Part shown: positions 1 through 12,200 of the stretch, piece after piece
How the letters are laid out: every line of letters begins with the position of its first letter
Numbering within the stretch: position 1 is the stretch's first letter
Assembly: GCA_033063855.1 (NCBI GenBank)
Contig: CP093829.1
Coordinates: forward strand, 19,685,537-19,749,536
Source of the DNA: Smittia aterrima
Taxonomy: Eukaryota; Arthropoda; Insecta; Diptera; Chironomidae
DNA length: 64,000 nt
Direction of reading: 5' to 3'
Notes under the pieces: model-generated
What the model was told of the DNA's origin: nothing
The model's database searches: none
What the model saw: the letters and a program-made list of their open reading frames with translations, nothing else
Made by a program: the position numbers and the translations under genes

Positions 1-3000
1 ATCGAGTAAGGAAGATTCGTTGAGACGAAGAAAGGTTGGAAAACTGTGAACTTCGATGGTTGCCTTGTCAATCCTAAGCCAGTGACTGGATCGATCGAGA
101 ATCCTGTGATAATCCATGAAGTGATCGTGTCAGGAACTTTCTTTGAAAGAGAAGCATTTGATGTGCTGGAAGATAAAAAAAAATTTAGTTTCTTGTTGAA
201 ATAAAGAAATAAATATTCTTACGTTGAGTTGAAGTCGAAAGTGTCAAACAAGAAAGTTTCTGGGAAAGTTTTTCTGATCTCGAAAGATGGCGGATCAACT
301 TTTTTCACACTTTTTCGCTCTTCTGAAACATCTCTCGACATTTCTGGTAGTGGATCATAATTTGATATTCTAAATGGGCTGTCAAAACCTCTATCAGAAC
401 CTCCTGCAATTAATCCGACACCACCTTGACTTGCTCCAAATCCAAATCCAGATTCGCCAAATCCGCCACCAGCGGATGATGCGGCTGAAGCGGATGAGGC
501 ACTTGCAGATGGTCCTGCCATAAAAAGTCCGTTAAAGCCATGTCCGCTAGTAATCCTATCCGCCGGATAGTATTGATTATGAATTGGACTATGATATCTT
601 GGAATGTACGGAGCAGCTGGAATTAAACTTTCAGATTAGTTTTTTATTTCAGTCTTCTAAATTTAGACTCACAATATTCTTTCTTAGCGTTTGTAATCAC
701 AACTGCATCAGATGAACTAAAATCCTTCAAAGTGTTGTAGTCATATCCAGAGACATATTCGTAATTGTGCTTGTCGACTTTACTGTAACGACCAAGCTCA
801 GCGAACACTGTCGACTGCTCAATATCATTTCCCTTTTTCATGACCAAAACACTTTGATCAACGCCAAGTAATCCGACGAATGAGTTCGGTTTCGAGTAAA
901 TGGAAATGTCGAGTTGTTCTCCAGGTTTTGCTTGATCTTTTGAGAGTTCGATGTCGATCTGAAAAGATTTTCAATGAAACCAAAGCAGTTTCTAAATTAG
1001 AAATGATGAAAAAACTTACAAAGTTTCGAAGTTCATTTCCAAATTCAACTTTCAATGAATCAGAAATAATTTCTCCGTCTTTTGTGATGTAATAAACGAT
1101 CACATTCGCAGTTGGAACCATAGACAGAGTTGGAATGAACTCAATCTGATGTTGCTTCTTGTTCTGACCATCAACGACTTTAGAGACGACAACTTCTCCT
1201 TTAGCAACGATTTGTAAAGTGAGTTGAGACAAATCGTGAGTGGACAAAACTTCAATCTTCACATTTTGTGAGAGCTTTGGTCTGGAAAGTAAATAAATTT
1301 GTTAATCTAAAACTTTGATTCTCTCAAACTTTACTTAAACTCACTTCTCTGTGACTAACTTCGCTTTAATATATTGTCCACTTTCTGTTTCAGCTTTCGA
1401 AGCACTTGCCTCTTTTTGAGTATCAAGATATTTTGCAGTGACGTCGATTCTTATTGTATTTCCTTTAAGCTCAATATCAAGCTCTGCAAAACCGTTTGAT
1501 AAGAAAATTTCTTTCTTTTCTTCGAAAGACTTTTCATCTCGACATTCGTAAGTCTCTATGGTGGGACGTGGCCTGGGAGGAAGACCGAAAGGTTGACCGA
1601 AAGGAGATGATTGTTGACCGAAAGGAGATGAAGGTTGACCGAAATAAGATGAAGAATATGAACCGAAAGGAGATGAAGAAGATGAACCGAAAGGAGATGA
1701 AGGTTGACCGAAAGAAGATGAAGGTTGACCGAAAGAAGATGAAGGTTGACCGAAAGAAGATGAAGGTTGACCGAAAGAAGATGAAGGTTGACCGAAAGAA
1801 GATGAAGGTTGACCGAAAGAAGATGAAGGTTGACCGAAAGAAGATGAAGGTTGACCGAAAGAAGATGAAGGTTGACCGAAAGGAGATGAAAGTTGACCGT
1901 AAGAAGATGAAGAAGATGAACCGAAAGGAGATGAAGGAAAACCGAAAGAAGAATGACCGAAATAAGGTTGGGAATAGTCGGAATCATAATGATCGTAGCG
2001 GTATTTATATCTTTCACAAGTTCTCATGACGTCGTAATAATGTTTAACAGTGAAGACCAGTGGATTCCACGAATCAGAAATCGGAGCATCTTTGTCGTGA
2101 GCTTTCACAATTGCTGTGACCTTGAATGGCAATCCAGGCTTGAACTTATCTGAGCTTTTCTTCAATTCAATCTTGTGAGGAGTTATGTGGATCGTAACAG
2201 TAGCTGTTGCGTTTTGTTCTTTTCCTGTGAGTTCTTCGGTGAAAGTTGCGAAAAGTTTCACAGTTTTCTCGGAAAATTTGTATTTAATTTTCAGGTCTTC
2301 TTCGATGTCAAACTCAACTGGTTTTTTGCCATCGACGGAAACCGATTTCGATATTTTTGACTCGTACCTGTTGTCATCTTCATTGCATCTCCAGTAACAA
2401 TATTTTTCAACTTTCGCAGTCACAGTTGCATTTCCCTTTGCGATTTTACCAAAAGTATATTTTGCTTTGACTGTCGCTCTGATTTTTCCGTCTTTAAAGT
2501 TGGCATCGGGATTTGCATCGATTGACACTTCGAATTTTGGCAAAACATATTCAGCCACTTCAAATTCCTTTGCAGTTATTTCTTCTCCGTTGAGTTTCAC
2601 GTGAATCATCCACGAACCCAAGACTGGAGAGTCAGAAAGTTGAAGCTCGTTTTGGAAAACTCCTTTCGTCAATGAAATGTCTTCGAATTGTTTGACTCTA
2701 TTCTGAGCTCCGTCAGTAATGTAAGCTTCAACTTTTGATTTCTTCAAAGGCTTCATATCAGCATCTAACACAAGAACTCTGAACTGAACCTTATCTGCCG
2801 GTTTATAAATTGATTTGTCAGTTTGCACAAACACTGAATGTTTTTTCACGTTCATGTCAAGTTTGGCAATTTTTTCGAATTTCTCTCCCGATAAGCTTTT
2901 GGCCTCCAAAACGCATTCTCCTGCCTGTTGATCTTTGAGCTGTGATTCAAGATTGCAATCAAGTTATTAATCAATTTTATTCATGAAATCACTTACATCA

Positions 3001-3305
3001 AAGTCGATTAGTTGAGTTCCATTTGTAAGCTCAACTTGTTTCTTCGCAAACGTTCCGCTTTGCACTTTTAAGTTTCTTAAGGAAATTTCCATCTTTTGTC
3101 CTTCATTGTACCCTTGAGCCGTTATTGAGACTTGATATTTCTCTTGAAAACGAAGAAGTTTCGGTCCAACAATTGTGAAGAACCTAAAATAGGTTTTTTT
3201 ATTGAACTTGATCACAAAATTATTTTTAACAGGAGCTTACCCTTTGCAAGAAATGAGATCACAAAACAAAAGTACAAAAAATATTTTCACAATTTTAAAT
3301 TTCAT
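1..3305 (-). CDS. TEP-1: thioester-containing protein, 3' part outside window
   Basis: Secreted complement-like protein of the C3/alpha-2-macroglobulin family. Insect TEPs are opsonins or protease-trapping factors in haemolymph. Exons on the minus strand: 3241-3305 (signal peptide starting MKFKIVKIFF), 2997-3183, 1345-2939, 1020-1281, 673-958, 223-616, and 1-165 (partial). Splice phases match TEP-3 to TEP-7. The N-terminal macroglobulin domains (FVQTDKSIYKP, FEVAEYVLPKFEV) and the FPETFLF motif ending exon 6 are visible; the thioester exon lies beyond base 1. Two features are odd: the Cys-bounded loop in exon 3 (1542-2018) has grown to about 159 residues by Ser/Gly/Phe/Pro/Gln repeats, and exon 6 is the longest in the cluster (394 bp, Ala/Ser/Gly-rich). 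It is head to head with TEP-2, with 333 bp between the start codons. The visible part is intact. Confidence 0.93.
1590..1965 (-). repeat. 21-bp coding minisatellite in TEP-1 exon 3
   Basis: About ten near-perfect 21-bp units encode FGQPSSS heptads, flanked by degenerate FGSSSSS and FGQQSSP units. They sit in the loop that is Thr-rich in the other copies. Because the unit is a multiple of three, several frames on both strands stay open across it; only the TEP-1 frame continues into flanking conserved domains. Confidence 0.93.
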
Positions 3306-3638
3306 TTTGAACTTTCTTCCTCAAAATTTCGCGATTTACTGAATAATTTTGTTTTGATGCTCAAACTTAAATTAAATCTGTTTCATTTCAATCGAGGCTG
3401 GGGAATTCTGTTTATTGTTTATTGAATCAGCTTCCACACATGATTCGCTTATCACATTTCCAGCTAATTAACTCAATCAGCTCAATTTTTTTTGAAGTCA
3501 AATCTTTCCACGAATTATTTGCACGAAGACATTTATTTATTGCTAATTAATGTCGTCTGCTTCTTTATCAGCGGAAATGGGAAAAAGTATAAAACCCAAA
3601 ACGAAAACTTCTTTCGCATTCAGTGAAAACTTCCAAAA
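3306..3638. promoter_or_regulatory. Shared intergenic promoter region of divergent TEP-1 and TEP-2
   Basis: Only 333 bp separate the two start codons. On the plus strand a TATAAAA at 3588-3594 is followed by TCAGT at 3620-3624, a spacing of 32 bp, which fits an arthropod TATA/initiator pair for TEP-2. GGGGAATTCT at 3400-3409 resembles one half of a Rel/kappaB site but is weak. I did not find a convincing TATA for TEP-1. Confidence 0.6.
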
Positions 3639-6600
3639 ATGAATTTGAAAATTTTGCTTTTGATTACTTTTTGTGTGAACAGTGAACTTGTTTCAAGTGA
3701 AGGGTGATTAGTTCAAATTGATTGAACAGTTTGATGCAAACATTTCATTTTCAGATTCTTCACGATCATTTCATCTCAAGTCATGTCAATTGGTGAAAAG
3801 TATCGAGTTCTAGTGTCGGCAAAAGGCTTCACAACGAAAGCAGACGTGAACGTTAGCATCATTGGCGATCTTGACGATGGAGGAACCTTCAAAGCAGATC
3901 ATTTGGTTTCTCTGAAAAACGATCGATCGCAGTTGATTGTCTTTGACATGAAAGATCAAAAACTTGGAAATTACTGGATCGAAGCGAAAAGTTCGGACGT
4001 GGAAAAGTTAAATTACAGTGTCGCTTTGCATTTAGCAACGAAGAAGTTTTCGGTGTTTGTCCAAACTGATAAAGCAATTTACAAACCTGCTGACGTTGTT
4101 CAGTTCCGAGTTCTAGTTTTGGATTCAGAGACTCGACCTTTCATAACGAAAGACGTTGAAATCTTTATCACAGACGGAGCTAAGAATCGAGTTAAACAAT
4201 TTGATAATGTTTCGATCACGAAAGGAGTTTTCCAAGGAGAACTTCAATTGTCCGACGAGCCAGTTCTCGGTGACTGGTTGATTAACGTTAAAGTCAACAA
4301 GAATGAGTTAACTCAAAAGGAATTTGAAGTCGCAGAATATATTTTGCCAAAGTTTGAAGTTATTATTTCAACGAAAAGAAGAATTCGATCAAACGAAAAA
4401 ATTATTGCGACGTTCTCAGCTCAATACACCTACGGCAAGAAGATAACGAAAGGAACAGCAACGATCACCGCTGAGTTGATAAACAATTGGTGGGAACCGG
4501 ACACGGGAATTAAAAAGATCGTAAAAGTTCAAGAACTAACAGAAAATAAAAATGTTGTTGAGATCGATGTGAGCAAAGGTCTGAACATTGGAGAGTTCTA
4601 CGATCAACGAGATATCAGCGTCACCGTTTCAATCAAAGATGAACTTTCTGGACAACAGCAGAACTCTTCAACAATTGTTACAATTCATGAAAAAGCTTTC
4701 ACACTTGAAATTCTTTCAAGTTTCAATGACATAAAACCAGGTTTTCCTCTTCCATTGAACATTGTCGCGAAAGACTTGGACGACGCTCCAGTGACTGACT
4801 TCAAAAAGCCGGCGACTATCAACATCACTTATGTCTACGATGTGATTGACGATTCGGAATGGAGGAATCCAACGACTACTTCTCATCCGATTATCACAAT
4901 TTGGCGACCTCCAAGGTACGTCGAGTCAAAAGAGCAGATGAAGAAATTTTTCTCTCAAGGCTCGATCAACTTGAATTTGAAGATTCCACAAAATGTTACT
5001 TCTATTTCAATTGAGGTGAGTTGATTAGTTTTCTAATGATGTTTTCAAGTTAATTCTCTTAATTCAGGTTGAGTATCAAGGCAGCGAAGCTTATTACTGG
5101 GGAAGTTCAAGGATTACGCTAAGCAAGGAATATATTCAATTAAAAGTGTTGACGAAAAGGTTTGTGAGTTCATGAGCAATCGTTGACATTGAATTAAAAA
5201 TTAAATTTGCAGTTTATCGATTAACCGCGCAGTTGAAATTGAAGTTGCAAGCAACGCGAATCTTCGTTTATTCAATTACATTATCTTCGCTAAAGGTTCG
5301 TGTTGAATTATCAGAAATTATTTTGTTTACAAACTTTTTTGATTCCAGGAAAATTGCCGCTCTTCTCAACTCTGAACGGAATGAAGTCAAAGAAATTTAC
5401 TTTCAAGTTCCTGCCAACTTTTGATATGGCTCCCTCTGCAAGAATGTTAGTTTATTACATCACAGAAGGAGGCGATCTCATTTCGGATAGCACAGAATTG
5501 GAGTTTACTGATGATTTGAAGAATTTCGTGAGTTGAAATATTTTTTTTTCTTTTTTAATTGAACCACAATGAAAGATGTTTAGGTTGACATCAAAGCTCC
5601 TAAAGAAGCAAGACCAGGCGAAAATATCAACATCACAGTAAAGTGCCAGCCAAAGTCATTCGTTGGATTGTTAGGAGTTGATCAGAGTGTTTTACTGTTA
5701 AAACGTGGCAATGACATAGAAAAGTCAGAAGTTTTTAATGAACTTGGCTCGTACAGCAACATCGATCGATACAACTTTGAATCGAAGGACAACGCGTATT
5801 ATGAATCGTTCACAGATTTTTGGATGTCAAATGCAATAATCATCACAAATGTAAAGCCAGAATATCGTAAGTATCAAAAGAAATTATTTGAGACTTTCTA
5901 ATTAAATTCAGAAAAATTTCAGATCGAAGATTTCCAAGTTTCCCAGTGAATGCTATCCCTGGAGGTAAATTTAGAATTTTATTTTGTTCCGTCTAGTTCA
6001 TGAAATTATTATCTTTAAATCAGGACCTCCATCAATACCGGAGATAACAACAAAAGTTCCTCCAACACAGCCTATTGAAGGAAGTGTCATTGCGGAAAAC
6101 CAAGCTTTATACATAAGAAAGGAGTTCCCAGAAACTTGGCTTTTCGAGAGCTTTGATGAGTGAGATGAACTTTAAGAAATCTTTTTGAATTCGAGTAAAA
6201 TTTCTGTTTCTAGTCCAAAAGGTTTGACAAATTTAACAAAGAGAGCTCCAGACACGATCACTTCTTGGATAATCACTGGATTTTCATTGCATTCGGTTTA
6301 TGGATTGGGATTGACGAGTCAACCAACGAAGCTCACAATCTTTCAACCTTTCTTTGTGTCGTTGAATCTTCCTTACTCAGTTAAACGCGGAGAAGTCCTT
6401 GCGCTTCAAGTTCTCGTTTTTAATTATTTGCAAACGAATGAGACAGCTGAAGTCACTTTCTTTAATTCTGATGGAGAATTTGAATTTGCTGATGAAGGAA
6501 GATGGAAGTCCAGCAAGACGTAAAAGAGCTTTAGAGACTCAACGAAAGAAGAAAGTTCTCGTGAAGTCTGAAAATGGAGCCTCGGTTTCATTTATGATTC

Positions 6601-8596
6601 GTCCGTTGAAAGTTGGTCACATCACAATCAAAGTTGTTGCTACTTCAAGTGTTGCTGGCGATGGAGTCGAGAGACAATTGATCGTTGAGCCTGAAGGAGT
6701 CACGCAATACATGAACAAAGCTGTCTTCATCGATCTCAGAAACAATCCAGAGTTCAAGTCAAACATCAGCATCACGATTCCACCAAATGCAGTTCCAGAC
6801 TCAACGAAGATTGAAGCTTCAGCCATTGGTGACATCTTAGGACCATCAATCGAGAACTTAGACAAATTGATGTGAGTTCTGAATAATTTACATTTCGTGA
6901 ACTTTATTTAATTCTTTTGTTTAGTAAACTTCCTTATGGCTGCGGAGAGCAGAACATGTTGAACTTTGTTCCAAACATTGTCGTTTTGGATTATTTGACA
7001 ACTCTCAACAAATTGACTCCAGAAATTGAATCAAAGGCGAAGAAATACATGGAATCGGGTTATCAACGTGAATTGACTTACAAACACGAAGATGGATCGT
7101 ACAGCGCTTTCGGTAAAAGTGACAAATCAGGAAGCACTTGGTTGACAGCTTTCGTTGCCAAGTCATTCCGACAAGCAGCCAAATACATTTTGGTCGACGA
7201 AGAGATCATCAAGCAAGCTCTCGAGTTCCTCTCAAAAGTACAAACAGCAAATGGAAGTTTCCCAGAAGTCGGACACGTTTCTCACAAAGACATGCAAGGA
7301 GGATCAGCAAATGGAATTGCTTTGACTGCTTACACTTTGATCACTTTCCTTGAGAATCAAGATGCAAACAAAACTTATCAAAGCACAATTGACAAAGCTT
7401 TGGATTTCATTGTCAAACATTTTGATACTCTTGAAGACAATTACTCTCTTGCGATCGCTTCTTATGCTTTGCAGTTAGCTAAACAAAGTTCAAAAGATTC
7501 TTTCTTGGCAAAACTTGAAACAAAATCTGAGAACAAGAATGGAATGATGTATTGGGAGAAACCTGTTGCCAAGGCTGATGAGGACAATCCTTGGAGCTAT
7601 CGACCAAATGCTGTCAATGTTGAAATGTCAGCTTATGCTCTTCAAGCTTTCGTCGAAGCTGGTCGTGATACTGATTCAGTTCCAATAATGAAATGGCTTG
7701 TGACTCAACGTAACGAGAACGGAGGATTCCAATCAACACAAGACACAGTTGTTGGACTTCAAGCTCTTTCGAAATTGGCGACGAAGATTTATGTTCCGAA
7801 TAGCAAAATCGATATGACAATCAAACACAGCGGCGACTCAACGACGAACCTCAACGTTAACGAGAAGAATGCTTTGATTCTTCAGAAACACGAGTTGCCA
7901 GCAACTGCAACTGATTTTGAAGTCACAGCAAAGGGAACTGGCTTCAGCATTCTTCAAGTCTCGTACAAGTACAACTTGAGGAACGTAGGCGAATGGCCAC
8001 GATTCTTGCTTGAGCCAGTCGTCAATAAGGCATCACCTGTAACAAATTGGAACCTTCTTGCATCTCACAGTTTGCACAAGTTTTGTTGCTGATGCAACAA
8101 CTGACAAATCAAACATGGCAGTTATGGAAGTCACTTTCCCCAGTGGATTCACATTCGATTCTGACAATTTGATTGAACTGCAAAACGTTGCCAAAGTTAA
8201 GGTTTGCAACTTTCAAATTTATTCTAAATTAAATTTAAATTTAATCTAAATTTATTTCATCGTTTTCCAGAAAATTGAAACGAAAGAAAGCGAAACTATC
8301 GTTGTTGTCTACTTCGACGATGTTGGAACGAAGAAACTTTGTCCAGAGTTCAAAGCATATCGAACTCACAGCGTCGCATTGCAGAAACCAGCCCCAGTGA
8401 TCGTCTACGATTATTATGACAGTTGTAAGTTCAGAATTAGAAGAAAATATTTCAACGAATTAATTTATTTTTTCATTCAACAGCTCGACGAGCTAGAAGC
8501 TTCTACAATCCACCAGAAATCTCTTTGTGCGATATTTGCAACGGAGCCGAAGAATGCAAACAAGAATGCGAACAATCAGAGATCAACATTGTCTGA
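3639..8596 (+). pseudogene. TEP-2: chimeric thioester protein gene with two frameshifts
   Basis: TEP gene with exons 3639-3703 (signal peptide, starts MNLKILLLITF), 3755-5015, 5068-5159, 5213-5295, 5349-5527, 5584-5866, 5923-5964, 6024-6159, 6214-6871, 6925-8201, 8271-8424 and 8484-8596. The thioester GCGEQ is at 6938-6952 and the C-terminal Cys motif is present. Compared with its paralogs it lacks 2 bp at about 6492 (the frame then ends at codon 103 of exon 9) and has 10 extra bp at about 8026-8054. Undoing both indels makes the exon sum a multiple of three again. The 5' half is strongly diverged, whereas 6495-8020 is nearly identical to TEP-3 to TEP-7, and the indels sit at the edges of that block. 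It lacks the intron between exons 2 and 3 of the tandem copies and has introns at 5160 and 5296; the first matches TEP-8. Alternatives are assembly error or a truncated product. Confidence 0.82.
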
Positions 8597-8655
8597 AATA
8601 TTTGAATCAAATATTTATTATTAATTTTATTAAAGTATTTTTTAGATTTTTTTTC

Positions 8656-8661
8656 AATAAA
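8656..8661 (+). terminator. Polyadenylation signal of TEP-2
   Basis: AATAAA about 60 bp after the stop codon. Confidence 0.6.
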
Positions 8662-8865
8662 AATATTTTTGTAATTCAAGCTCAGTTTATTAAAATTTTG
8701 ATAAAAGTTAAAGCGAAAGCATCAAGAAGCATCATCAACTTGTTTGAAATCATGAACAAAATTAGTTTTGAATCAAAACTTTTGATGAATGCAAATAATT
8801 AAATGTGTCGTTTTTTTCTCAGAATTTTTTTGTTCCAATTGAAGTCACGTAGAATAAAAAATAAA

Positions 8866-9160
8866 CATTTGCCGGTTGTTTACAAAAAGTTGGGATTTTC
8901 CGTCAGTCGACGACGAGTCTCATTGATTATCTGAGCCGAGTCGATCAAGTCAACTCAATTCTCATTAAAATATGCAAACGAATGAGAGTGACTCATTCAG
9001 ACTTTATTTTATTTTCATATTCTCTGCTTCATGTTATCAAAAGGTAGAATAGACGAACATTAATTCACAAAACGAGAGAGGAAAACAAATATTCCTCTGA
9101 GAGTGCGTTGTAGAATCTTTTCGTATAAATCCAAGCGCTCATCGTGAGAACATTTCAGTT
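8866..9160 (+). promoter_or_regulatory. TEP-3 promoter: FOXO, kappaB, AP-1-like, TATA, Inr
   Basis: TTGTTTAC (8876-8883) matches the forkhead/FOXO element. GGGATTTTCC (8892-8901) fits the Rel consensus GGGRNNYYCC. TGACTCA (8989-8995) is an AP-1-type site. TATAAAT (9124-9130) precedes TCAGT (9155-9159) by 31 bp. The FOXO element recurs upstream of TEP-4 to TEP-7, and the kappaB-like site upstream of TEP-5 to TEP-7. Confidence 0.72.
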
Positions 9161-9242
9161 TCCCCGTGAGTGTCCAAGCAGAAGTTTCTTTGGATTAGCA
9201 GAATTTGAAATAATTTGTCAAAATTTGGTGTGAAAAATTAAG

Positions 9243-12200
9243 ATGAAGTTTAGAGTCATCGAAGTGATTCTTCTTCTTTCTTTGTGCGAATTGATCGCAT
9301 GTAAAGGGTAAGTCAAAGGCAAATGCTGGTCAAGGTAAACCGGCTTATTAACAGCTTTGTCTTTGCAGATATTTTACGATAGTCGGATCGAAGTTGCTTC
9401 GTTTTAAGAAGAATTATCATGCATCAGTAACGGCTCAAGGTTACGATGCTCCCGTAGAATTAGAAGTCGCGATAAGAAGTTCGAAGAAAGATGAAAAGAT
9501 TTTTGAAGTGGTCAAGACTGTTACTCTGCTGAATGGAAAAACCCAGGAAGTTGAGTTTGATGTAAGTTTATTTAATCTTTGATCTGTTCGTCACATTACT
9601 AATTGCATTATAAAATTGCAAAACACAGCTCAAAGATCAACCGGAGGGTGATTACAATTTAGAGGCCAAAAGCTTATCGGGAGAGAAATTCGAAAAAGTT
9701 GTCAAACTTGACATGAACGTGAAAAAACATTCAGTGTTTGTGCAAACCGACAAATCAATTTATAAACCGGCAGATAAGGTTCAGTTCAGAGTTCTTGTGT
9801 TAGACGCTGATATGAAGCCGTTGAAGAAATCAAAAGTTGAAGCTTACATAACTGACGGAGCTCAGAATAGAGTCAAACAATTCGAAGACATTTCATTGAC
9901 GAAAGGAGTTTTCCAGAGCGAGCTTCAATTATCTGACTCTCCAGTCTTGGGTTCGTGGATGATCCACGTGAAACTCAACGGAGAAGAAATAACTGCAAAG
10001 GAATTTGAAGTGGCTGAATATGTTTTGCCAAAGTTCGAAGTGACGATCGAAGCAAATCCTGATGCAAACTTTAAAGACGGAAAAATCAGAGCGACAGTCA
10101 AAGCAAAATATACTTTTGGTAAAATCGCAAAAGGAAATGCAACAGTGACAGCTGAAGTTGAAGAATATCGTTATTGGAGAGGCTATGGCGGCTCCGAACA
10201 GCCAAAAGTGAAAGTGTCAAAATCAGTTTCCGTCGATGGCAAAAAACCAGTTGAGTTTGACATCGAGGAAGAGCTGAAAATCAAAGACAAATCCTATGAG
10301 AAAACTGTGAAACTTTTTGCAACTTTCACCGAAGAACTCACAGGAAAAGAACAAAACGCAACGACAACTGTAAAGATTCACAAAACTCCTCACAAGATTG
10401 AATTGAAAAAAAGCGCAGAAAAGTTCAAACCTGGATTGCCATTTAAGGTCACAGCAATTGTGAAAGCTCACGACAAAGATGCGCCGATTACTGATTCGAA
10501 GAATCCACTGGTCTTCACTGTTAAACATTATTACGACGTCATGAGAACTTGTGAACGACGCCGGTACCATTACCGTCCGTATCGTCCAATTCCAATTAGC
10601 GTGGAAGCTACAACAAATGCAAATGAAGAGACAACAGAAGAACTAACGACTACCGAAGAGACAACAACAAGTGAAGCGCCTCTCGAGACTTACGAATGTC
10701 GAGATGAAAAGTCTTTTGATGAAAAGAAAGAAATTTTTTTGTCAAACGGATTTGCAGAAATTGATATTGAGCTTAAAGGAAATACAACAAGAATCGATGT
10801 CACTGCGAAGTATCTCGATACTGAGGAAATGTTGTATTACATTTCGAAAGCAGAAGCAGAAAGTGAACAATATATTAAAGCAAATCTGGTCACAGAGAAG
10901 TGAGTTTGAATTAAGCTGCATCAAAGCTTTAAGTTATCAAATTTATTTATTTTCCAGACCAAAGCTCTCACAAAATGTGAAAATTGAAGTTTTGTCCACT
11001 CACGATTTATCTCAACTCACTTTACAAATCGTTGCTAAAGGAGAAGTTGTCGTCTCTAAAGTCGTTGATGGTCAGAACAAGAAGCAACATCAGATTGAGT
11101 TCATTCCAACTTTGTCGATGGTTCCAACTGCGAATGTGATCGTTTATTACATCACAAAAGACGGAGAAATTATTTCTGATTCATTGAAAGTTGAATTTGG
11201 AAATGAACTTCGAAACTTTGTAAGTTTTTTCATCATTTCATTGGAAACTGCTTTGGATTATATTTCATTAAAAATGTTTTCAGATCGATATCGAACTCTC
11301 GAAGGATCAAGCAAAACCTGGAGAACAACTCGACATTTCTATTTATTCAAAGCCGAACTCGTTCGTTGGATTACTTGGAGTTGATCAAAGTGTTTTGCTG
11401 TTGAAGAAAGGAAACGATATCGAGCAGTCGACTGTGTTTGCTGAGCTTGATAGTTACAGTCAAGTCGACAAATATAATTACGAATGGTTCGTTGGCTATG
11501 ACTACAACACCTGGAACGATTTCTACTCTTCTCAAGCAGTTGTAATAACGAACGCGAAAAACGAATATTGTGAGTTCACATTTTAAAAATTTGGAATGAA
11601 AACTAATTTACACAACTTTTATTTCAGCTCGTCCATACATTCCAATCTATTATGCCTACGACAATCAAGAAGTTTACTATACAACTATGAACAAAGTTGC
11701 TTTTTCTGCAGCAAATCCCGGTATACCAGGACCACCTCCTATGGCACGTCCCCAAATGGAAACTCTGGATTCCCCGATGAGTATTTCAGCAGACCGAGTA
11801 AGTGCAGGAGGGTTCGCGCCTTCAAATTCAGGTTCAGGAGCTCCGCCAACATTCGAGATCAGAAAAACTTTCCCAGAAACTTTCTTGTTTGACACTTTCG
11901 ACTTTAATGCAACGTAAGGTTTTTTTATTTCTTTATTTCAACAAGAAACTAAATTTTTTCTTTATCTTCTAGCACATCGAATGCTTCTCTTTCAAAGAAA
12001 GTTCCTGACACGATCACTTCATGGATTATCACAGGATTCTCGATCGATCCAGTCACTGGCTTAGGATTGACAAGACAACCATCGAAGTTCACAGTTTTTC
12101 AACCTTTCTTCGTCTCAACGAATCTTCCTTACTCGATCAAACGTGGCGAAGTTGTCTCAATTCCAATCGTTGTCTTCAATTATTTGGACAGCGACCAAGA

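Noticed and set aside
1496..2029. Open frames on the plus strand and in another minus frame across the TEP-1 repeat
   Set aside because: A 21-bp repeat keeps several frames open at once; only the TEP-1 frame joins conserved domains on both sides.
3400..3409. GGGGAATTCT as a kappaB site for TEP-1/TEP-2
   Set aside because: Only half fits the Rel consensus and it is not repeated elsewhere; kept as a weak note only.
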